DNA of 64,000 bases, from NCBI RefSeq assembly GCF_052045245.1, contig NZ_JBQEON010000036.1, positions 4,970 through 68,969 on the forward strand. The letters run 5' to 3'. Source of the stretch: Burkholderia sp052045245. Lineage in GTDB: Bacteria; Pseudomonadota; Gammaproteobacteria; Burkholderiales; Burkholderiaceae. The notes under the pieces were generated by a model. It was not told the origin of the DNA and did no database searches. It was given only the letters and a program-made list of their open reading frames with translations. Below, one piece after another: positions 1 through 9,220 of this stretch (position 1 is its first letter; every line of letters begins with the position of its first letter). Both the position numbers and the translations under genes were made by a program.

Positions 1-560
1 ATTCGCCGCTCTTCCTGATGGGACACAGCATGGGCGGCGCCATCGCGGCGCTGTATGCGATCGAACGCGCGCCGGCCCGCGGCCATGCGCTGACGGGCCT
101 CGTGCTGTCGAGCCCCGCGCTTGCACCGGGACGCGACGTGCCGCGCTGGATGCTCGCGATGAGCCGCTTCATCAGCCGCGTGTGGCCGAGCTTTCCCGCG
201 ATCAGGATCGATGCGGCGCTGCTGTCGCGCGATCCGGCCGTCGTCGCGGCCAATCGTGCCGATCCGCTCGTGCACCACGGCGCGGTGCCGGCGCGCACCG
301 GGGCCGAAATCCTCGACGCGATGGGGCGCATCGAATGCGGTCGCGGCACGCTGCGCGTGCCGGTGCTCGTCTATCACGGCACCGAAGACAAGCTGACCGA
401 GCCCGACGGCAGCCGCGCGTTCGGCACCCGCGTCGGCTCGCCCGATCGCACGCTGACGCTATACGAAGGCGGGTTCCACGAAACGATGAACGATCTCGAG
501 CGCGACCGCGTGATCGATGCGCTGATCGCATGGATTCACGCGCGCGTGCCGGCGCGCTGA
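1..560 (+). CDS. Alpha/beta hydrolase (monoacylglycerol lipase-like), 5' truncated by window edge
   Basis: This is the C-terminal part of a serine hydrolase of the alpha/beta-fold lysophospholipase/monoacylglycerol lipase group, which cleaves fatty-acyl esters in the cytoplasm. The reading frame is open back to base 3, so the start lies outside the window. The nucleophile elbow GHSMGG appears near the left edge. The acid is probably the Asp in the strand reading YHGTEDKL, and the His lies in GGFHETMND, so the catalytic triad is complete. The substrate is not visible from sequence; MGL-like is a family inference. It ends 22 bp before the convergent deacetylase gene. Confidence 0.85.
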   Translation, partial: SPLFLMGHSMGGAIAALYAIERAPARGHALTGLVLSSPALAPGRDVPRWMLAMSRFISRVWPSFPAIRIDAALLSRDPAVVAANRADPLVHHGAVPARTGAEILDAMGRIECGRGTLRVPVLVYHGTEDKLTEPDGSRAFGTRVGSPDRTLTLYEGGFHETMNDLERDRVIDALIAWIHARVPAR

Positions 561-582
561 ACGCGCGCCGCCCCGCTGCCGG

Positions 583-1506
583 TCAGATGCCGGCCAGCAC
601 GCGCAAGTGCGCGACGACGCTGCGCCCGAGTGCGGACAGGTTGTAGCCGCCCTCGAGACAGCTCACGATGCGGCCCTGTGCATGCCGCCGCGCGACGTCG
701 ACGACCTGCGCCGTCAGCCATTCGAAATCGGCCTCGACGAGACCGAGGTTGCCGATGTCGTCCTCGCGATGTGCGTCGAAACCGGCCGACACGAACAGCA
801 TTTGCGGCTTGAACGCGTCGAGACGCGGCAGCCAGAACATGTCGACCGCTTCGCGGATCGCCATCCCGTTGCTGCGCGCGGGCATCGGCAGGTTGACCAT
901 GTTCGGCGCCTGGTGATCGACGCCCGAGAACGGGTACAACGGATGCTGGAAGAAGCTGCACATCAGCACGCGCTCGTCGTTCGCGAACGCGGCTTCGGTG
1001 CCGTTGCCGTGATGCACGTCGAAATCGATGATCGCGACGCGCTCGATCCCATGGACGTCGAGCGCATGGCGCGCCGCGATTGCAACGTTGTTGAAGAAGC
1101 AGAAGCCCATCGCACGCGCGGGTTCCGCATGATGGCCGGGCGGCCGGACGCTGCAGAACGCATTCGCGTAGCGGCCTTCGATCACCGCGTCGGTCGCCGC
1201 GATCGCGGCGCCGGCCGCACGCAGCGCAGCGCGCCAGGTGTCTCGGTTCATCAGCGTATCGGGATCGATCTCGACGTAGCCGTCGACGGGCGTCATGCTG
1301 CGGATGTAGTCGATATGTGCCTGCGTATGCACGCGGCCCAGTGCGACCTCGCTCGCGAACGGCGCGGATTCGTGCACGATCAGGTCGTCGATGCGGCTCG
1401 CGATCAGCTGATCCTGGATCGCCGACAGTCGGGCCGGGCATTCCGGATGCCATTCCCCCATCTCGTGCAGCATGCAGTCGGGGTGCGTATAGAAGGCGGT
1501 TGCCAT
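583..1506 (-). CDS. Histone deacetylase family amidohydrolase
   Basis: A 307-residue Zn-dependent deacetylase of the arginase/HDAC fold. Bacterial members remove acetyl groups from small amines such as acetylpolyamines, or from proteins. Visible signatures are RPPGHH (residues 121-126), DFDVHHGNG (161-169, with D163 and H165 as probable metal ligands), AGFDAH (D244, third ligand) and EGGYNL near the C-terminus, which carries the catalytic Tyr. Length is normal for bacterial class II-like enzymes. The ATG is the first plausible start. It is convergent with the hydrolase at the left and divergent from mltB. The substrate cannot be told from sequence. Confidence 0.9.
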   Translation of the reverse strand: MATAFYTHPDCMLHEMGEWHPECPARLSAIQDQLIASRIDDLIVHESAPFASEVALGRVHTQAHIDYIRSMTPVDGYVEIDPDTLMNRDTWRAALRAAGAAIAATDAVIEGRYANAFCSVRPPGHHAEPARAMGFCFFNNVAIAARHALDVHGIERVAIIDFDVHHGNGTEAAFANDERVLMCSFFQHPLYPFSGVDHQAPNMVNLPMPARSNGMAIREAVDMFWLPRLDAFKPQMLFVSAGFDAHREDDIGNLGLVEADFEWLTAQVVDVARRHAQGRIVSCLEGGYNLSALGRSVVAHLRVLAGI

Positions 1507-1674
1507 AAGCTGTCATCCGCGGCGCGAGGTGCGCCGCAGGTCTCCATCAATGATGTCCATCGTCTGCCGCGAATTCGCCGCTAACTTACCACAACGGTGC
1601 GCTGCTTCGCCCCGGCGCGCCGGATGCGCGGGTATACTGCGCCGAACCCCATCGCCCTGTCCGCCCGCTTCGAC

Positions 1675-2892
1675 ATGAATTCCAGCAAGCCTGCCGCCCT
1701 TCTCTCCAGTCTGTTCCACGTTCGCGTTCCGCTCGTTGCCGCCGCCGTCGCCGCTACGCTGGCCGCCGCACCCGCCGTCGCGCAGACGCAGCCTGCGAAG
1801 TCCTCCGGCACGCTCGTCGCTCAGGCGCAACCGCAGCAGCCGGCGCCGCAAGGCCAGACCTTCGAAGAGGAAATCGTTCCGCAGCGTTACGCGAACAACC
1901 CGAAGGTCGATGCGTTCATCGACGAAGTGGCGAGCCGCGACGGTTTCGATTCCGCGAGCCTGCATGCGCTGTTCTCGCGCATCAGCTACTCGGCCACCGC
2001 CGTCAAGCTCGTGAAGCCCGCGCCGACGCCTTCGGTGAAGAACTGGCGCGTCTATCGTTCGCGCTTCATCGAGCCGATCCGCATCAACGCGGGCGTGAAA
2101 TTCTGGAAGGCGAACCAGGCGACGCTACAGCGTGCGTCCGCGGAATTCGGCGTGCCGCCCGAAGTGATCGTCGGCATCATCGGCGTCGAAACGATCTATG
2201 GGCGCTACATGGGCAACTTCCGCGTGCTCGACGCGCTGACGACGCTCACGTTCGACTATCCGGACACGCCGAATCGCGACAGCCGCCAGGCGACCTTCCG
2301 CAAGAACCTCGAGGATTTCCTGGTCTGGGCCCGCGACAACCAGTTGGACCCGACCACCGTGCTCGGCTCGTACACGGGCGCGATCGGCATCCCGCAGTTC
2401 CTGCCGAGCAGCATCCGCGAGTACGCGGTCGATTATGACGGCGCAGGTCACGTCGATCTGCGCAGCAGTCCTGCCGATGCGATCGGCAGCGTCGCGAACT
2501 ACCTGAAGCAGCACGGCTGGGAAACCGACCGCCCGGTGGTCTGGCGCATCACGCCCGACACGGGCAGCCTCGGCATCGCGCAGGCCGCCGCCGACGGCCA
2601 GCCCGAGCCGCACTGGGCGCTGTCGCAACTGCTGCGCGCGGGCATGACGCTCAACGAGCCGATGGTCAACATCACCACCGAGGCCGGCACGCCGGTCACC
2701 GTGGTCGACCTGCCGTCGCCGGGGCGCGCGACCGAATACATGCTCGGCCTGAAGAATTTCTACGTGCTGACGCGCTACAACCGCAGTTTCTTCTATGCAC
2801 TCACCGTGTACCAGCTCGGCGAAGCCGTGAAGGCGCAGATGGAAGCGAGCGGCGCACTGCCGCTGCCGCCCGTGGACACGCAGGCGCAGTAA
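1675..2892 (+). CDS. mltB: Lytic murein transglycosylase B
   Basis: Encodes a 405-residue MltB-type peptidoglycan lytic transglycosylase (GH103) that cleaves the MurNAc-GlcNAc bond to give 1,6-anhydromuropeptides. The catalytic Glu is E172 in GVETIYG, followed by the family motifs FDYPD and TGAIGIPQFLPSS. I chose the ATG at 1675 because it opens a signal peptide ending near APAVAQ; the frame extends upstream to 1597, but that part has no signal-like character. There is no lipobox Cys, so unlike E. coli MltB this looks like a soluble periplasmic enzyme. A Gln/Pro/Ala-rich linker separates the signal from the catalytic domain. A hairpin terminator follows. Confidence 0.92.
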   Translation: MNSSKPAALLSSLFHVRVPLVAAAVAATLAAAPAVAQTQPAKSSGTLVAQAQPQQPAPQGQTFEEEIVPQRYANNPKVDAFIDEVASRDGFDSASLHALFSRISYSATAVKLVKPAPTPSVKNWRVYRSRFIEPIRINAGVKFWKANQATLQRASAEFGVPPEVIVGIIGVETIYGRYMGNFRVLDALTTLTFDYPDTPNRDSRQATFRKNLEDFLVWARDNQLDPTTVLGSYTGAIGIPQFLPSSIREYAVDYDGAGHVDLRSSPADAIGSVANYLKQHGWETDRPVVWRITPDTGSLGIAQAAADGQPEPHWALSQLLRAGMTLNEPMVNITTEAGTPVTVVDLPSPGRATEYMLGLKNFYVLTRYNRSFFYALTVYQLGEAVKAQMEASGALPLPPVDTQAQ

Positions 2893-2912
2893 GCGCGGGT
2901 CCGCCAAACAAT

Positions 2913-2940
2913 AAGCGCCGCTTGTGCGGCGCTTTTTTTC
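2913..2940 (+). terminator. Rho-independent terminator after mltB
   Basis: A 9-bp perfect stem (2913-2921 with 2926-2934) and a TTGT loop, followed by a run of seven T on the plus strand. It lies 21 bp after the mltB stop and could also slow transcripts arriving from the convergent cysM. Confidence 0.85.
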
Positions 2941-2967
2941 GCTTGATCCCGCGCGGGCCGACCGGAC

Positions 2968-3870
2968 TCAGGCAGGAAACACGCCGGTCGACAAATAGCG
3001 ATCGCCGCGATCGCAGACGATGAACACGATCGTCGCGTTCTCGACCTGGCGCGCGATGCGCATCGCGACTTCGCATGCGCCGCCCGACGAGATGCCGGCG
3101 AAAATGCCTTCGACGGCCGCGAGCCGGCGCGCCATCGTTTCCGCCGCGGCCTGGCCCACGTTCTCGACGCGATCGATGCGGCTGCGATCGAAGATCGTCG
3201 GCATATAAGCCTCCGGCCACTTGCGAATGCCCGGAATGCGCGACCCGTCTTCCGGCTGCGCGCCGACGATCTCGATCGCCGGATTCTGTTCCTTCAGATA
3301 GCGCGACGTGCCCATGATCGTGCCCGTCGTGCCCATTGCCGACACGAAGTGCGTGATGCGCCCTTCGGTGTCGCGCCAGATCTCCGGGCCGGTGGTTTCG
3401 TAGTGCGCGACCGGATTGTCGGGGTTGCCGAATTGATCGAGGATCACGCCCTTGCCTTCGCGCTGCATCTGCTCCGCGAGGTCGCGCGCCAGTTCCATCC
3501 CGCCCTTCACCGGCGTCAGGATGATTTCAGCGCCGTAAGCGGCCATGCTCTGCCGACGCTCGACCGACAAGTCCTCCGGCATGATCAGCACCATCTTGTA
3601 GCCGCGGATCGCCGCCGCCATGGCGAGCGCAATGCCCGTGTTGCCGCTCGTCGCCTCGATCAGCGTATCGCCCGGCTTGATGCGACCGCGCGCCTCGGCC
3701 TTGCTGATCATCGACAGCGCCGGGCGATCCTTCACGGAACCGGCCGGATTGTTGCCTTCCAGCTTCGCGAGCACCACGTTGTTGCGTGCGCGAATCTCGT
3801 CGTCCGGCAGGCGGACCAGTTGCACGAGCGGTGTGTTGCCGATCGTGTCTTCGATAGTTTTGTAAGCCAT
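2968..3870 (-). CDS. cysM: Cysteine synthase B (O-acetylserine sulfhydrylase B)
   Basis: A 300-residue PLP enzyme that joins O-acetylserine with sulfide or thiosulfate to make cysteine (or S-sulfocysteine). The N-terminus TIGNTPLV and the PLP lysine K47 in NPAGSVKDRP are diagnostic, as are TSGNTG for substrate binding and the glycine-rich phosphate loop MGTTGTIMG. The CysM-type active site and the 300-residue length favour the B isozyme over CysK. The start at 3870 opens the conserved fold; upstream in-frame sequence to 3972 is not conserved-looking. It is read in the same direction as comEA but separated from it by a strong terminator. Confidence 0.93.
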   Translation of the reverse strand: MAYKTIEDTIGNTPLVQLVRLPDDEIRARNNVVLAKLEGNNPAGSVKDRPALSMISKAEARGRIKPGDTLIEATSGNTGIALAMAAAIRGYKMVLIMPEDLSVERRQSMAAYGAEIILTPVKGGMELARDLAEQMQREGKGVILDQFGNPDNPVAHYETTGPEIWRDTEGRITHFVSAMGTTGTIMGTSRYLKEQNPAIEIVGAQPEDGSRIPGIRKWPEAYMPTIFDRSRIDRVENVGQAAAETMARRLAAVEGIFAGISSGGACEVAMRIARQVENATIVFIVCDRGDRYLSTGVFPA

Positions 3871-4004
3871 GGGGATACCGTGAGTGCGAGGCCGATCAAT
3901 CGATTGATTGTAAACCACCGCAGGGGCCCGCGCCGGCAACCCCATTACGACGATGGAATAGGCATGCCGCACAATTCACGATGGTGCGCGTGCAGCATGC
4001 ACGC

Positions 4005-4030
4005 AAAAAACCCGCGGCATGCCGCGGGAA
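4005..4030 (-). terminator. Rho-independent terminator after comEA
   Basis: A perfect 18-bp GC-rich palindrome at 4011-4028, followed on the minus strand by six T (plus-strand A 4005-4010). It sits about 50 nt past the comEA stop and separates comEA from cysM. Confidence 0.8.
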
Positions 4031-4076
4031 GCCGTCGCAATGACGGCGACTGAAGGAGCCTTGTGTCGTGCGGGCG

Positions 4077-4421
4077 TTACTTCTGCGCCGTGCGGGCAGG
4101 TGCCGCGGCGGGTTTCGCCGCAGCGGGCTTGCCGGCGGCGGGCGCCGCCGCACCCGAACCGGCCGCACCGATCGTCAACCCCTCCTGCTGAAGGCGCTCG
4201 ACCGTATGGCCACCCATGCCCTTCACGCGCGACGCGAGATCGTCCGCACTCCTGAACGGACCGCGTGCGCCGCGCTCGTCGAGAATCGCCTTTGCCCGCG
4301 CCGGGCCGATGCCCTTGATGCCGACGAGCGCATCCTCGTTCGCGGTGTTGACGTCGACGGCCGCCCAGGCCGACGCGATCGCGCCGAACATCGCGGCGGC
4401 GGCAAACCATTTCCTGATCAT
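4077..4421 (-). CDS. ComEA-like helix-hairpin-helix DNA-binding protein
   Basis: A 114-residue exported protein. The N-terminal signal (IRKWFAAAAMFGAIASAWA) is followed by one ComEA-type HhH domain starting at VDVNTAN, with hairpins IKGIGPARA and VKGMGGHTV. The tail is a low-complexity Ala/Pro/Lys stretch. ComEA proteins bind DNA in the periplasm and pull it in during transformation; in proteobacteria without known competence the role is unproven. The start at 4421 is chosen over an upstream in-frame start because it gives the signal peptide and has GGAG 9 nt upstream. It is a separate unit between hldD and cysM. Confidence 0.85.
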   Translation of the reverse strand: MIRKWFAAAAMFGAIASAWAAVDVNTANEDALVGIKGIGPARAKAILDERGARGPFRSADDLASRVKGMGGHTVERLQQEGLTIGAAGSGAAAPAAGKPAAAKPAAAPARTAQK

Positions 4422-4494
4422 GTGCTGGATCTCCGATGAAAACGGCCGGCGGCTGCCGACCGTGAGACCCAGTCTAGCGATGCGACGCCTGCGT

Positions 4495-5487
4495 TTAAAC
4501 CTGGCCGGACAGCCAACGAACGTAACGGTCGACACCTTCCTGCACCGTCAGGAACGGGGCATCGTAGCCAGCCGCACGGAGTTTCGTCTGGTCGGCCTGC
4601 GTGAAGCACTGGTACTTGCCGCGCAGCGCGTCCGGGAACGGCACGTATTCGATCAACCCTTGCTCGACCTGCTGCGCGAGCGTCAGCGGCGGCTGGTTGT
4701 CGAGCGCGCGCAGCGTGTTGACGACCGTCGACGCGATGTCGTTGAACGGCTGCGCACGGCCGGTGCCCAGGTTGAAGATGCCCGACTTCTCCGGATGATC
4801 GAAGAAGAACAGGTTCACCTTCGCGACATCCTCGACCGACACGAAATCGCGCGTCTGCTCGCCTGGCGCATAACCGTTGTACTCGCCGAACAGCTTGACC
4901 TTGCCTTCCGCGCGGAACTGGTTGAAGTTGTGGAACGCGACCGACGCCATGCGCCCCTTGTGCGTCTCGCGCTGGCCGTACACGTTGAAGTAGCGGAACC
5001 CGGCGATCTGGCTCTTCGCGCTCGGCAGCACGCGGCGGATCACCTGGTCGAACAGGAACTTCGAATAGCCGTAGACGTTCAGCGGCGCCTCGACCTCACG
5101 CTCCTCGACGAAACGCGTCGAGCCGCCGTAGATCGCTGCCGACGACGCGTACAGGAACTGCGCGCCCTGCGCGAGGCACGCATCGAGCACCGCGCGGCTG
5201 TAGCGGAAGTTGTTGTCCATCATGTAGCGGCCGTCGGTTTCCATCGTGTCCGAACAGGCGCCTTCGTGGAACACCGCACGCACCTTGCCGAAATCGCCGC
5301 GCGCGAAGCGCTCGACGAATTCTGTCTTGTCGAGATAGTCGTCGATCTCGCAATCGACGAGATTCCGGAACTTGTCCGCGCGCGTCAGATTGTCGACCGC
5401 GATGATGCGCGATTCGCCACGCTCGTTGAGCGCCTTGACGATGTTCGCGCCGATAAAACCGGCTGCGCCGGTGACGATGAGGGTCAT
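4495..5487 (-). CDS. hldD: ADP-L-glycero-D-manno-heptose 6-epimerase
   Basis: A 330-residue short-chain dehydrogenase/epimerase that converts ADP-D,D-heptose to ADP-L,D-heptose, the last step before heptose enters the LPS inner core. The Rossmann motif TGAAGFIG (6-13) and catalytic Y139-xxx-K143 (YGYSK) are seen, with a Ser/Ala-rich SSAAIYG strand before them. The start at 5487 sits behind an AGGCAGGA ribosome site; a longer upstream reading frame overlaps hldA and is rejected. It follows hldA by 58 bp in the same direction, and the two probably share a transcript with ugd. Confidence 0.95.
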   Translation of the reverse strand: MTLIVTGAAGFIGANIVKALNERGESRIIAVDNLTRADKFRNLVDCEIDDYLDKTEFVERFARGDFGKVRAVFHEGACSDTMETDGRYMMDNNFRYSRAVLDACLAQGAQFLYASSAAIYGGSTRFVEEREVEAPLNVYGYSKFLFDQVIRRVLPSAKSQIAGFRYFNVYGQRETHKGRMASVAFHNFNQFRAEGKVKLFGEYNGYAPGEQTRDFVSVEDVAKVNLFFFDHPEKSGIFNLGTGRAQPFNDIASTVVNTLRALDNQPPLTLAQQVEQGLIEYVPFPDALRGKYQCFTQADQTKLRAAGYDAPFLTVQEGVDRYVRWLSGQV

Positions 5488-5545
5488 GGTCGTCCTGCCT
5501 GAAAAATGGGAGGCATGCGTGCGGCGCACGCGCCGCACGCTACGC

Positions 5546-6496
5546 TCAGTGAAACAGTTCGTCGTAGTCGACGGTCGCCGTGCCAAGCTTGCCGACCACG
5601 ATCCCCGCGGCGCGATTCGCAAGCACGACGGCATCGACGAGCGGCACGCCCGCGCCGAGCATCGTCGCGACGGTCGCGATCACGGTATCGCCCGCGCCCG
5701 ACACGTCGTACACCTCGCGCGCGAGCGCCGGCGCGTGCAGTTCGCCCGAGGCGGAAAAGAGCGTCATCCCCTCTTCCGAACGCGTGAGCAACAGCGCATC
5801 GAGATCGAGCTCCGCGCGCAGCTTCGCGACGCGTGCACGCAGGTCGTCTTCCGAGTGCCACTGACCGACGACTTCGCGCAACTCGGCACGATTCGGCGTG
5901 ATCAGCGATGCGCCGCGATAGCGCGCCCAGTCGCCGCCCTTCGGATCGACGAGCACCGCCTTGCCGGCCGCGCGCGCCTTCTCGATCATCGTCGTCACGT
6001 GTGTCAGGCCGCCTTTCGCGTAATCCGACATCAGCACGACGTCGTGCTGCGGCAGCAGCGCATCGAAACGCGCAAGCCCGGCGAGCAGCACTTCGTGGGT
6101 CGGCGTCGCCTCGAAGTCGACGCGCAGCAACTGCTGCTGGCGCGCGAGCACGCGCAGCTTGATGGTCGTCGGCAGCGCCGCATCGCGCTCGAGATGGGGT
6201 GTCACGCCGCTGCTGCCGAGCAGCTCGACGATCCGCTCGCCGGGTTCGTCGCAGCCGACCACGCACAGCAGCCCGGCCTGACCGCCGAGCGTCACGGCGT
6301 TGCGCGCGACGTTGGCCGCGCCGCCGAGCCGCTCTTCCTGACGCTGAACGTGCACGACGGGCACCGGCGCTTCCGGCGAGATACGGTCGACGTTGCCGAA
6401 CCAGTAGCGGTCGAGCATCACGTCACCGACGACGAGCACGCGGGCGCGCGCGAGCTGCGCGCGCGGTACCGGCACCACTTCGCGAAGGGCAGTCAT
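5546..6496 (-). CDS. hldA: D-glycero-beta-D-manno-heptose-7-phosphate kinase
   Basis: A 316-residue PfkB/ribokinase-family sugar kinase that phosphorylates heptose-7-phosphate at C1 in ADP-heptose synthesis. GGAANVARN (substrate/dimer region) and DVSGAGDTV (catalytic Asp and anion hole) are clear. It contains only the kinase half: the E. coli HldE nucleotidyltransferase domain is absent, as expected in Burkholderia, where a separate hldC exists. It begins 7 bp after the ugd stop with GAGGATGAG upstream, so it is probably translated with ugd. Confidence 0.93.
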   Translation of the reverse strand: MTALREVVPVPRAQLARARVLVVGDVMLDRYWFGNVDRISPEAPVPVVHVQRQEERLGGAANVARNAVTLGGQAGLLCVVGCDEPGERIVELLGSSGVTPHLERDAALPTTIKLRVLARQQQLLRVDFEATPTHEVLLAGLARFDALLPQHDVVLMSDYAKGGLTHVTTMIEKARAAGKAVLVDPKGGDWARYRGASLITPNRAELREVVGQWHSEDDLRARVAKLRAELDLDALLLTRSEEGMTLFSASGELHAPALAREVYDVSGAGDTVIATVATMLGAGVPLVDAVVLANRAAGIVVGKLGTATVDYDELFH

Positions 6497-6503
6497 CGTG
6501 CGC

Positions 6504-7904
6504 TCATCCTCGGGAAAGAGACTGGGGATCGACACGCGGGCGTCCGATCGCATGGTAGTCGATGCCGAGTTCGGCCATCGCGTCCGGCTCGTACAGGTTG
6601 CGCCCGTCGAAGATCACCGGCGCCTTCAGCTCCGCCTTCAGGCGCGTGAAATCCGGGCTTCGGAATTCCTTCCACTCGGTGACGATCACGAGCGCATCCG
6701 CGGCGCTCACGGCCGCGTCCTGGGTATCGACGAAGTGCAGGCGCGCGAGCGCGTCGGCATCTTCGCCGAGATCGAGTGCGAACACGCGGCGCGCCTCGTC
6801 GATCGCAACCGGGTCATAGGCGCGCACGGTAGCACCGCGCCCGAGCAGCGCGGCGATCAGCCGACGGCTCGGCGCCTCGCGCATGTCATCCGTATTCGGC
6901 TTGAACGCAAGGCCCCAGACCGCGAATTCGCGACCAGTCAGGTCCGAGCCGAAGCGCTGCTCGATCTTGCCGATCAAGACATCCTTCTGCGCGGAGTTGG
7001 CCGCTTCGACGGCCTCCAGGATCCGCAGCGGCTGGCCGTTCTCGCCCGCGGTGCGGATCAGCGCCTGCACGTCCTTCGGGAAGCACGAGCCACCGTAACC
7101 GACGCCCGCGTACAGGAAGTGATAACCGATGCGCGGATCGGAGCCGATCCCGCGGCGTACCGCCTCGATGTCGGCGCCGACCTTGTCCGCAAGGTTCGAC
7201 ATCTCGTTCATGAACGAGATACGCGTCGCGAGCATCGCGTTCGCCGCGTATTTCGCGAATTCCGCCGAACGCACGTCCATGTAGATCGTACGCTCGTGAT
7301 TGCGGTTGAACGGCGCGTAAAGCTTCTTTATCTTCTCGCGCGCCACCGTGCCCGTCTCGTCGTCGTCGACGCCGATGATGATCCGGTCCGGGCGCATGAA
7401 GTCCTCGACGGCCGCCCCCTCCTTCAGGAATTCCGGATTCGATACGACCGAGAAGCGATGCGCGACGCTGCCGCCGAGCCCGCGGGCGGCAAGCGCCTCG
7501 TCGACCACGCCGCGCACGCGCTGCGCGGTGCCGACCGGCACCGTCGACTTGTCGACGATCACCTTGAAACCCGTCATGTGACGGCCGATGTTGCGCGCGG
7601 CCTCGAGCACGTATTGCAGGTCGGCCGACCCGTCCTCGTCGGGCGGCGTGCCGACCGCGATGAACTGGATCTCGCCGTGCGCGACGCTGGCCTCGATGTC
7701 GGTCGAGAAGCGCAGGCGCCCGGCCGCGCGGTTGCGCGCGATGATGTCCAGCAGACCCGGTTCGTGAATCGGCATCCCGCCGTTGTTCAGGATGTCGATC
7801 TTGCGCGGATCGACATCCAGACAAAAGACGTCGTGGCCGATCTCGGCGAGACAGGAACCCGTGACAAGACCGACATAGCCGGTGCCGATGATCGTGATTT
7901 TCAT
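6504..7904 (-). CDS. ugd: UDP-glucose 6-dehydrogenase
   Basis: A 466-residue NAD-dependent enzyme that oxidises UDP-glucose to UDP-glucuronate in two steps. The N-terminal dinucleotide motif GTGYVGLVTG (7-16), the catalytic Cys C274 in GGSCFPKD and the C-terminal UDP-binding domain are all present. UDP-glucuronate feeds capsule and exopolysaccharide synthesis and the 4-amino-4-deoxyarabinose that decorates Burkholderia lipid A, a known cause of polymyxin resistance in the genus. It is the first gene of ugd-hldA-hldD and lies 90 bp downstream of lapB in the same direction. Confidence 0.96.
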   Translation of the reverse strand: MKITIIGTGYVGLVTGSCLAEIGHDVFCLDVDPRKIDILNNGGMPIHEPGLLDIIARNRAAGRLRFSTDIEASVAHGEIQFIAVGTPPDEDGSADLQYVLEAARNIGRHMTGFKVIVDKSTVPVGTAQRVRGVVDEALAARGLGGSVAHRFSVVSNPEFLKEGAAVEDFMRPDRIIIGVDDDETGTVAREKIKKLYAPFNRNHERTIYMDVRSAEFAKYAANAMLATRISFMNEMSNLADKVGADIEAVRRGIGSDPRIGYHFLYAGVGYGGSCFPKDVQALIRTAGENGQPLRILEAVEAANSAQKDVLIGKIEQRFGSDLTGREFAVWGLAFKPNTDDMREAPSRRLIAALLGRGATVRAYDPVAIDEARRVFALDLGEDADALARLHFVDTQDAAVSAADALVIVTEWKEFRSPDFTRLKAELKAPVIFDGRNLYEPDAMAELGIDYHAIGRPRVDPQSLSRG

Positions 7905-7994
7905 AGATGTTCCGGTACGTCCCGGTAATTGACTAACTTGGCCGCCGGGCCAGACCCGGCGGCAACCGCGGCGCGTCGGCGCTGCCCGCCGGGA

Positions 7995-9167
7995 TCAGCC
8001 CGGCATCGCAGGTTCGACGCGGCGCGGCGCATAGGTTTCCCAACCGCTGCATCCGGGGCACTGCCAGTAGAAGAGCCGTGCCCGGAAACCGCAATTCTGG
8101 CACGTATAGCGTGGCAGATTCTTGGTGCGCTGCTTGATCAGCGCGCGCATCATTTCAAGCTCCTTACGACGCGGCTCGTCGGCAGCCGCGATCTGCGCGT
8201 CGAGCAGATGCAGCATGCCCGACAGGTTCGGCGACTTCTCCATCTGCGTACGCGCGAGCGTATGCGCCGCTTCCTGGCCGCGCATCCCGGCGATGTGCTG
8301 ATATGCGATATCGAGCAGGTCGTTCGACGGATAGCGCTCGACGTAATCCATCAGCAGCTCGGCGCCCTCGACCGGTTTGTCGAGCGCGACATGGGCCTTC
8401 ATCAGCTTGTCGGCGACGAGCGGCAGATACGCCGGGTTTTGCGCTTCGACACGCTTCCAGTGCTCGATCGCGGCCGCGGAATCGCCCGCCGCCGCCGCCG
8501 CATCGCCGGACAGGATCGTCGCACGGACATTCTGCGGGTTTTCGGCAAGCGCAAGCTTCAACTGTTCGGCTGCAGCCGCCGCGTCCTTGCGCTGCAGCGC
8601 GTCCTGCGCGAGCTCGCAATGGAACTGCGCGATTTCGGTGCCAAGCGGCTTGTCGCTCATCGACTCGATGCGCTTCGCGGTATCGATCGACTTGTTCCAG
8701 TCCTTCTCGATCTCGTAGATCGTCAGCAACGCCCGCTGCGCGCCCAGCGCGTAGTCGCCGTCGGCGAGCCGGTGGAACGCCTCCTCGGCACGATCGAGCA
8801 GGCCGGCCTTCAGGAAGTCCTGGCCGAGCTCGTACAGCGCATGGTCGCGCTCGTTGACCGGCAGGTCCGTGCGGCTCAGCAGGTTCTGGTGCACGCGAAT
8901 CGCACGGTCCGTTTCACCGCGGCGGCGAAACAGGTTGCCGAGCGCGAAGTGCAGCTCGACCGTCTCGGGGTCGAGCTTCGCAACCTCGATGAACGCGTCG
9001 ATTGCCTTGTCCGGTTGTTCGTTCAACAGAAAATTCAGGCCGCGGAAATACGATCGCGGCAGGTTGGCGCTCTCCGACAGGAGATTCTTCAGGTCATAGC
9101 GTGACGCCGCCCAGCCGAGCGCAAACGCCACCGGAATCGCGAGCAACCACCAGAAATCCAGATCCAT
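7995..9167 (-). CDS. lapB: Lipopolysaccharide assembly protein LapB (TPR protein)
   Basis: A 390-residue inner-membrane protein that, with FtsH, adjusts LpxC turnover and so balances LPS with phospholipid. An N-terminal membrane anchor (WWLLAIPVAFALGWAA) is followed by the conserved NLPRSYFRGLNFLLNEQ segment and about nine TPR units. The C-terminus is a rubredoxin-like zinc knuckle with CQNC and CPGC pairs. The start at 9167 opens the membrane anchor; the frame runs further upstream through lapA and is a chance extension there. It follows lapA by 53 bp, the usual lapAB arrangement. Confidence 0.94.
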   Translation of the reverse strand: MDLDFWWLLAIPVAFALGWAASRYDLKNLLSESANLPRSYFRGLNFLLNEQPDKAIDAFIEVAKLDPETVELHFALGNLFRRRGETDRAIRVHQNLLSRTDLPVNERDHALYELGQDFLKAGLLDRAEEAFHRLADGDYALGAQRALLTIYEIEKDWNKSIDTAKRIESMSDKPLGTEIAQFHCELAQDALQRKDAAAAAEQLKLALAENPQNVRATILSGDAAAAAGDSAAAIEHWKRVEAQNPAYLPLVADKLMKAHVALDKPVEGAELLMDYVERYPSNDLLDIAYQHIAGMRGQEAAHTLARTQMEKSPNLSGMLHLLDAQIAAADEPRRKELEMMRALIKQRTKNLPRYTCQNCGFRARLFYWQCPGCSGWETYAPRRVEPAMPG

Positions 9168-9220
9168 GCGAAATATCGAAGCAGAGACGAAAACCGCGCG
9201 AGGGTCGCGCGGCGTCCGTG

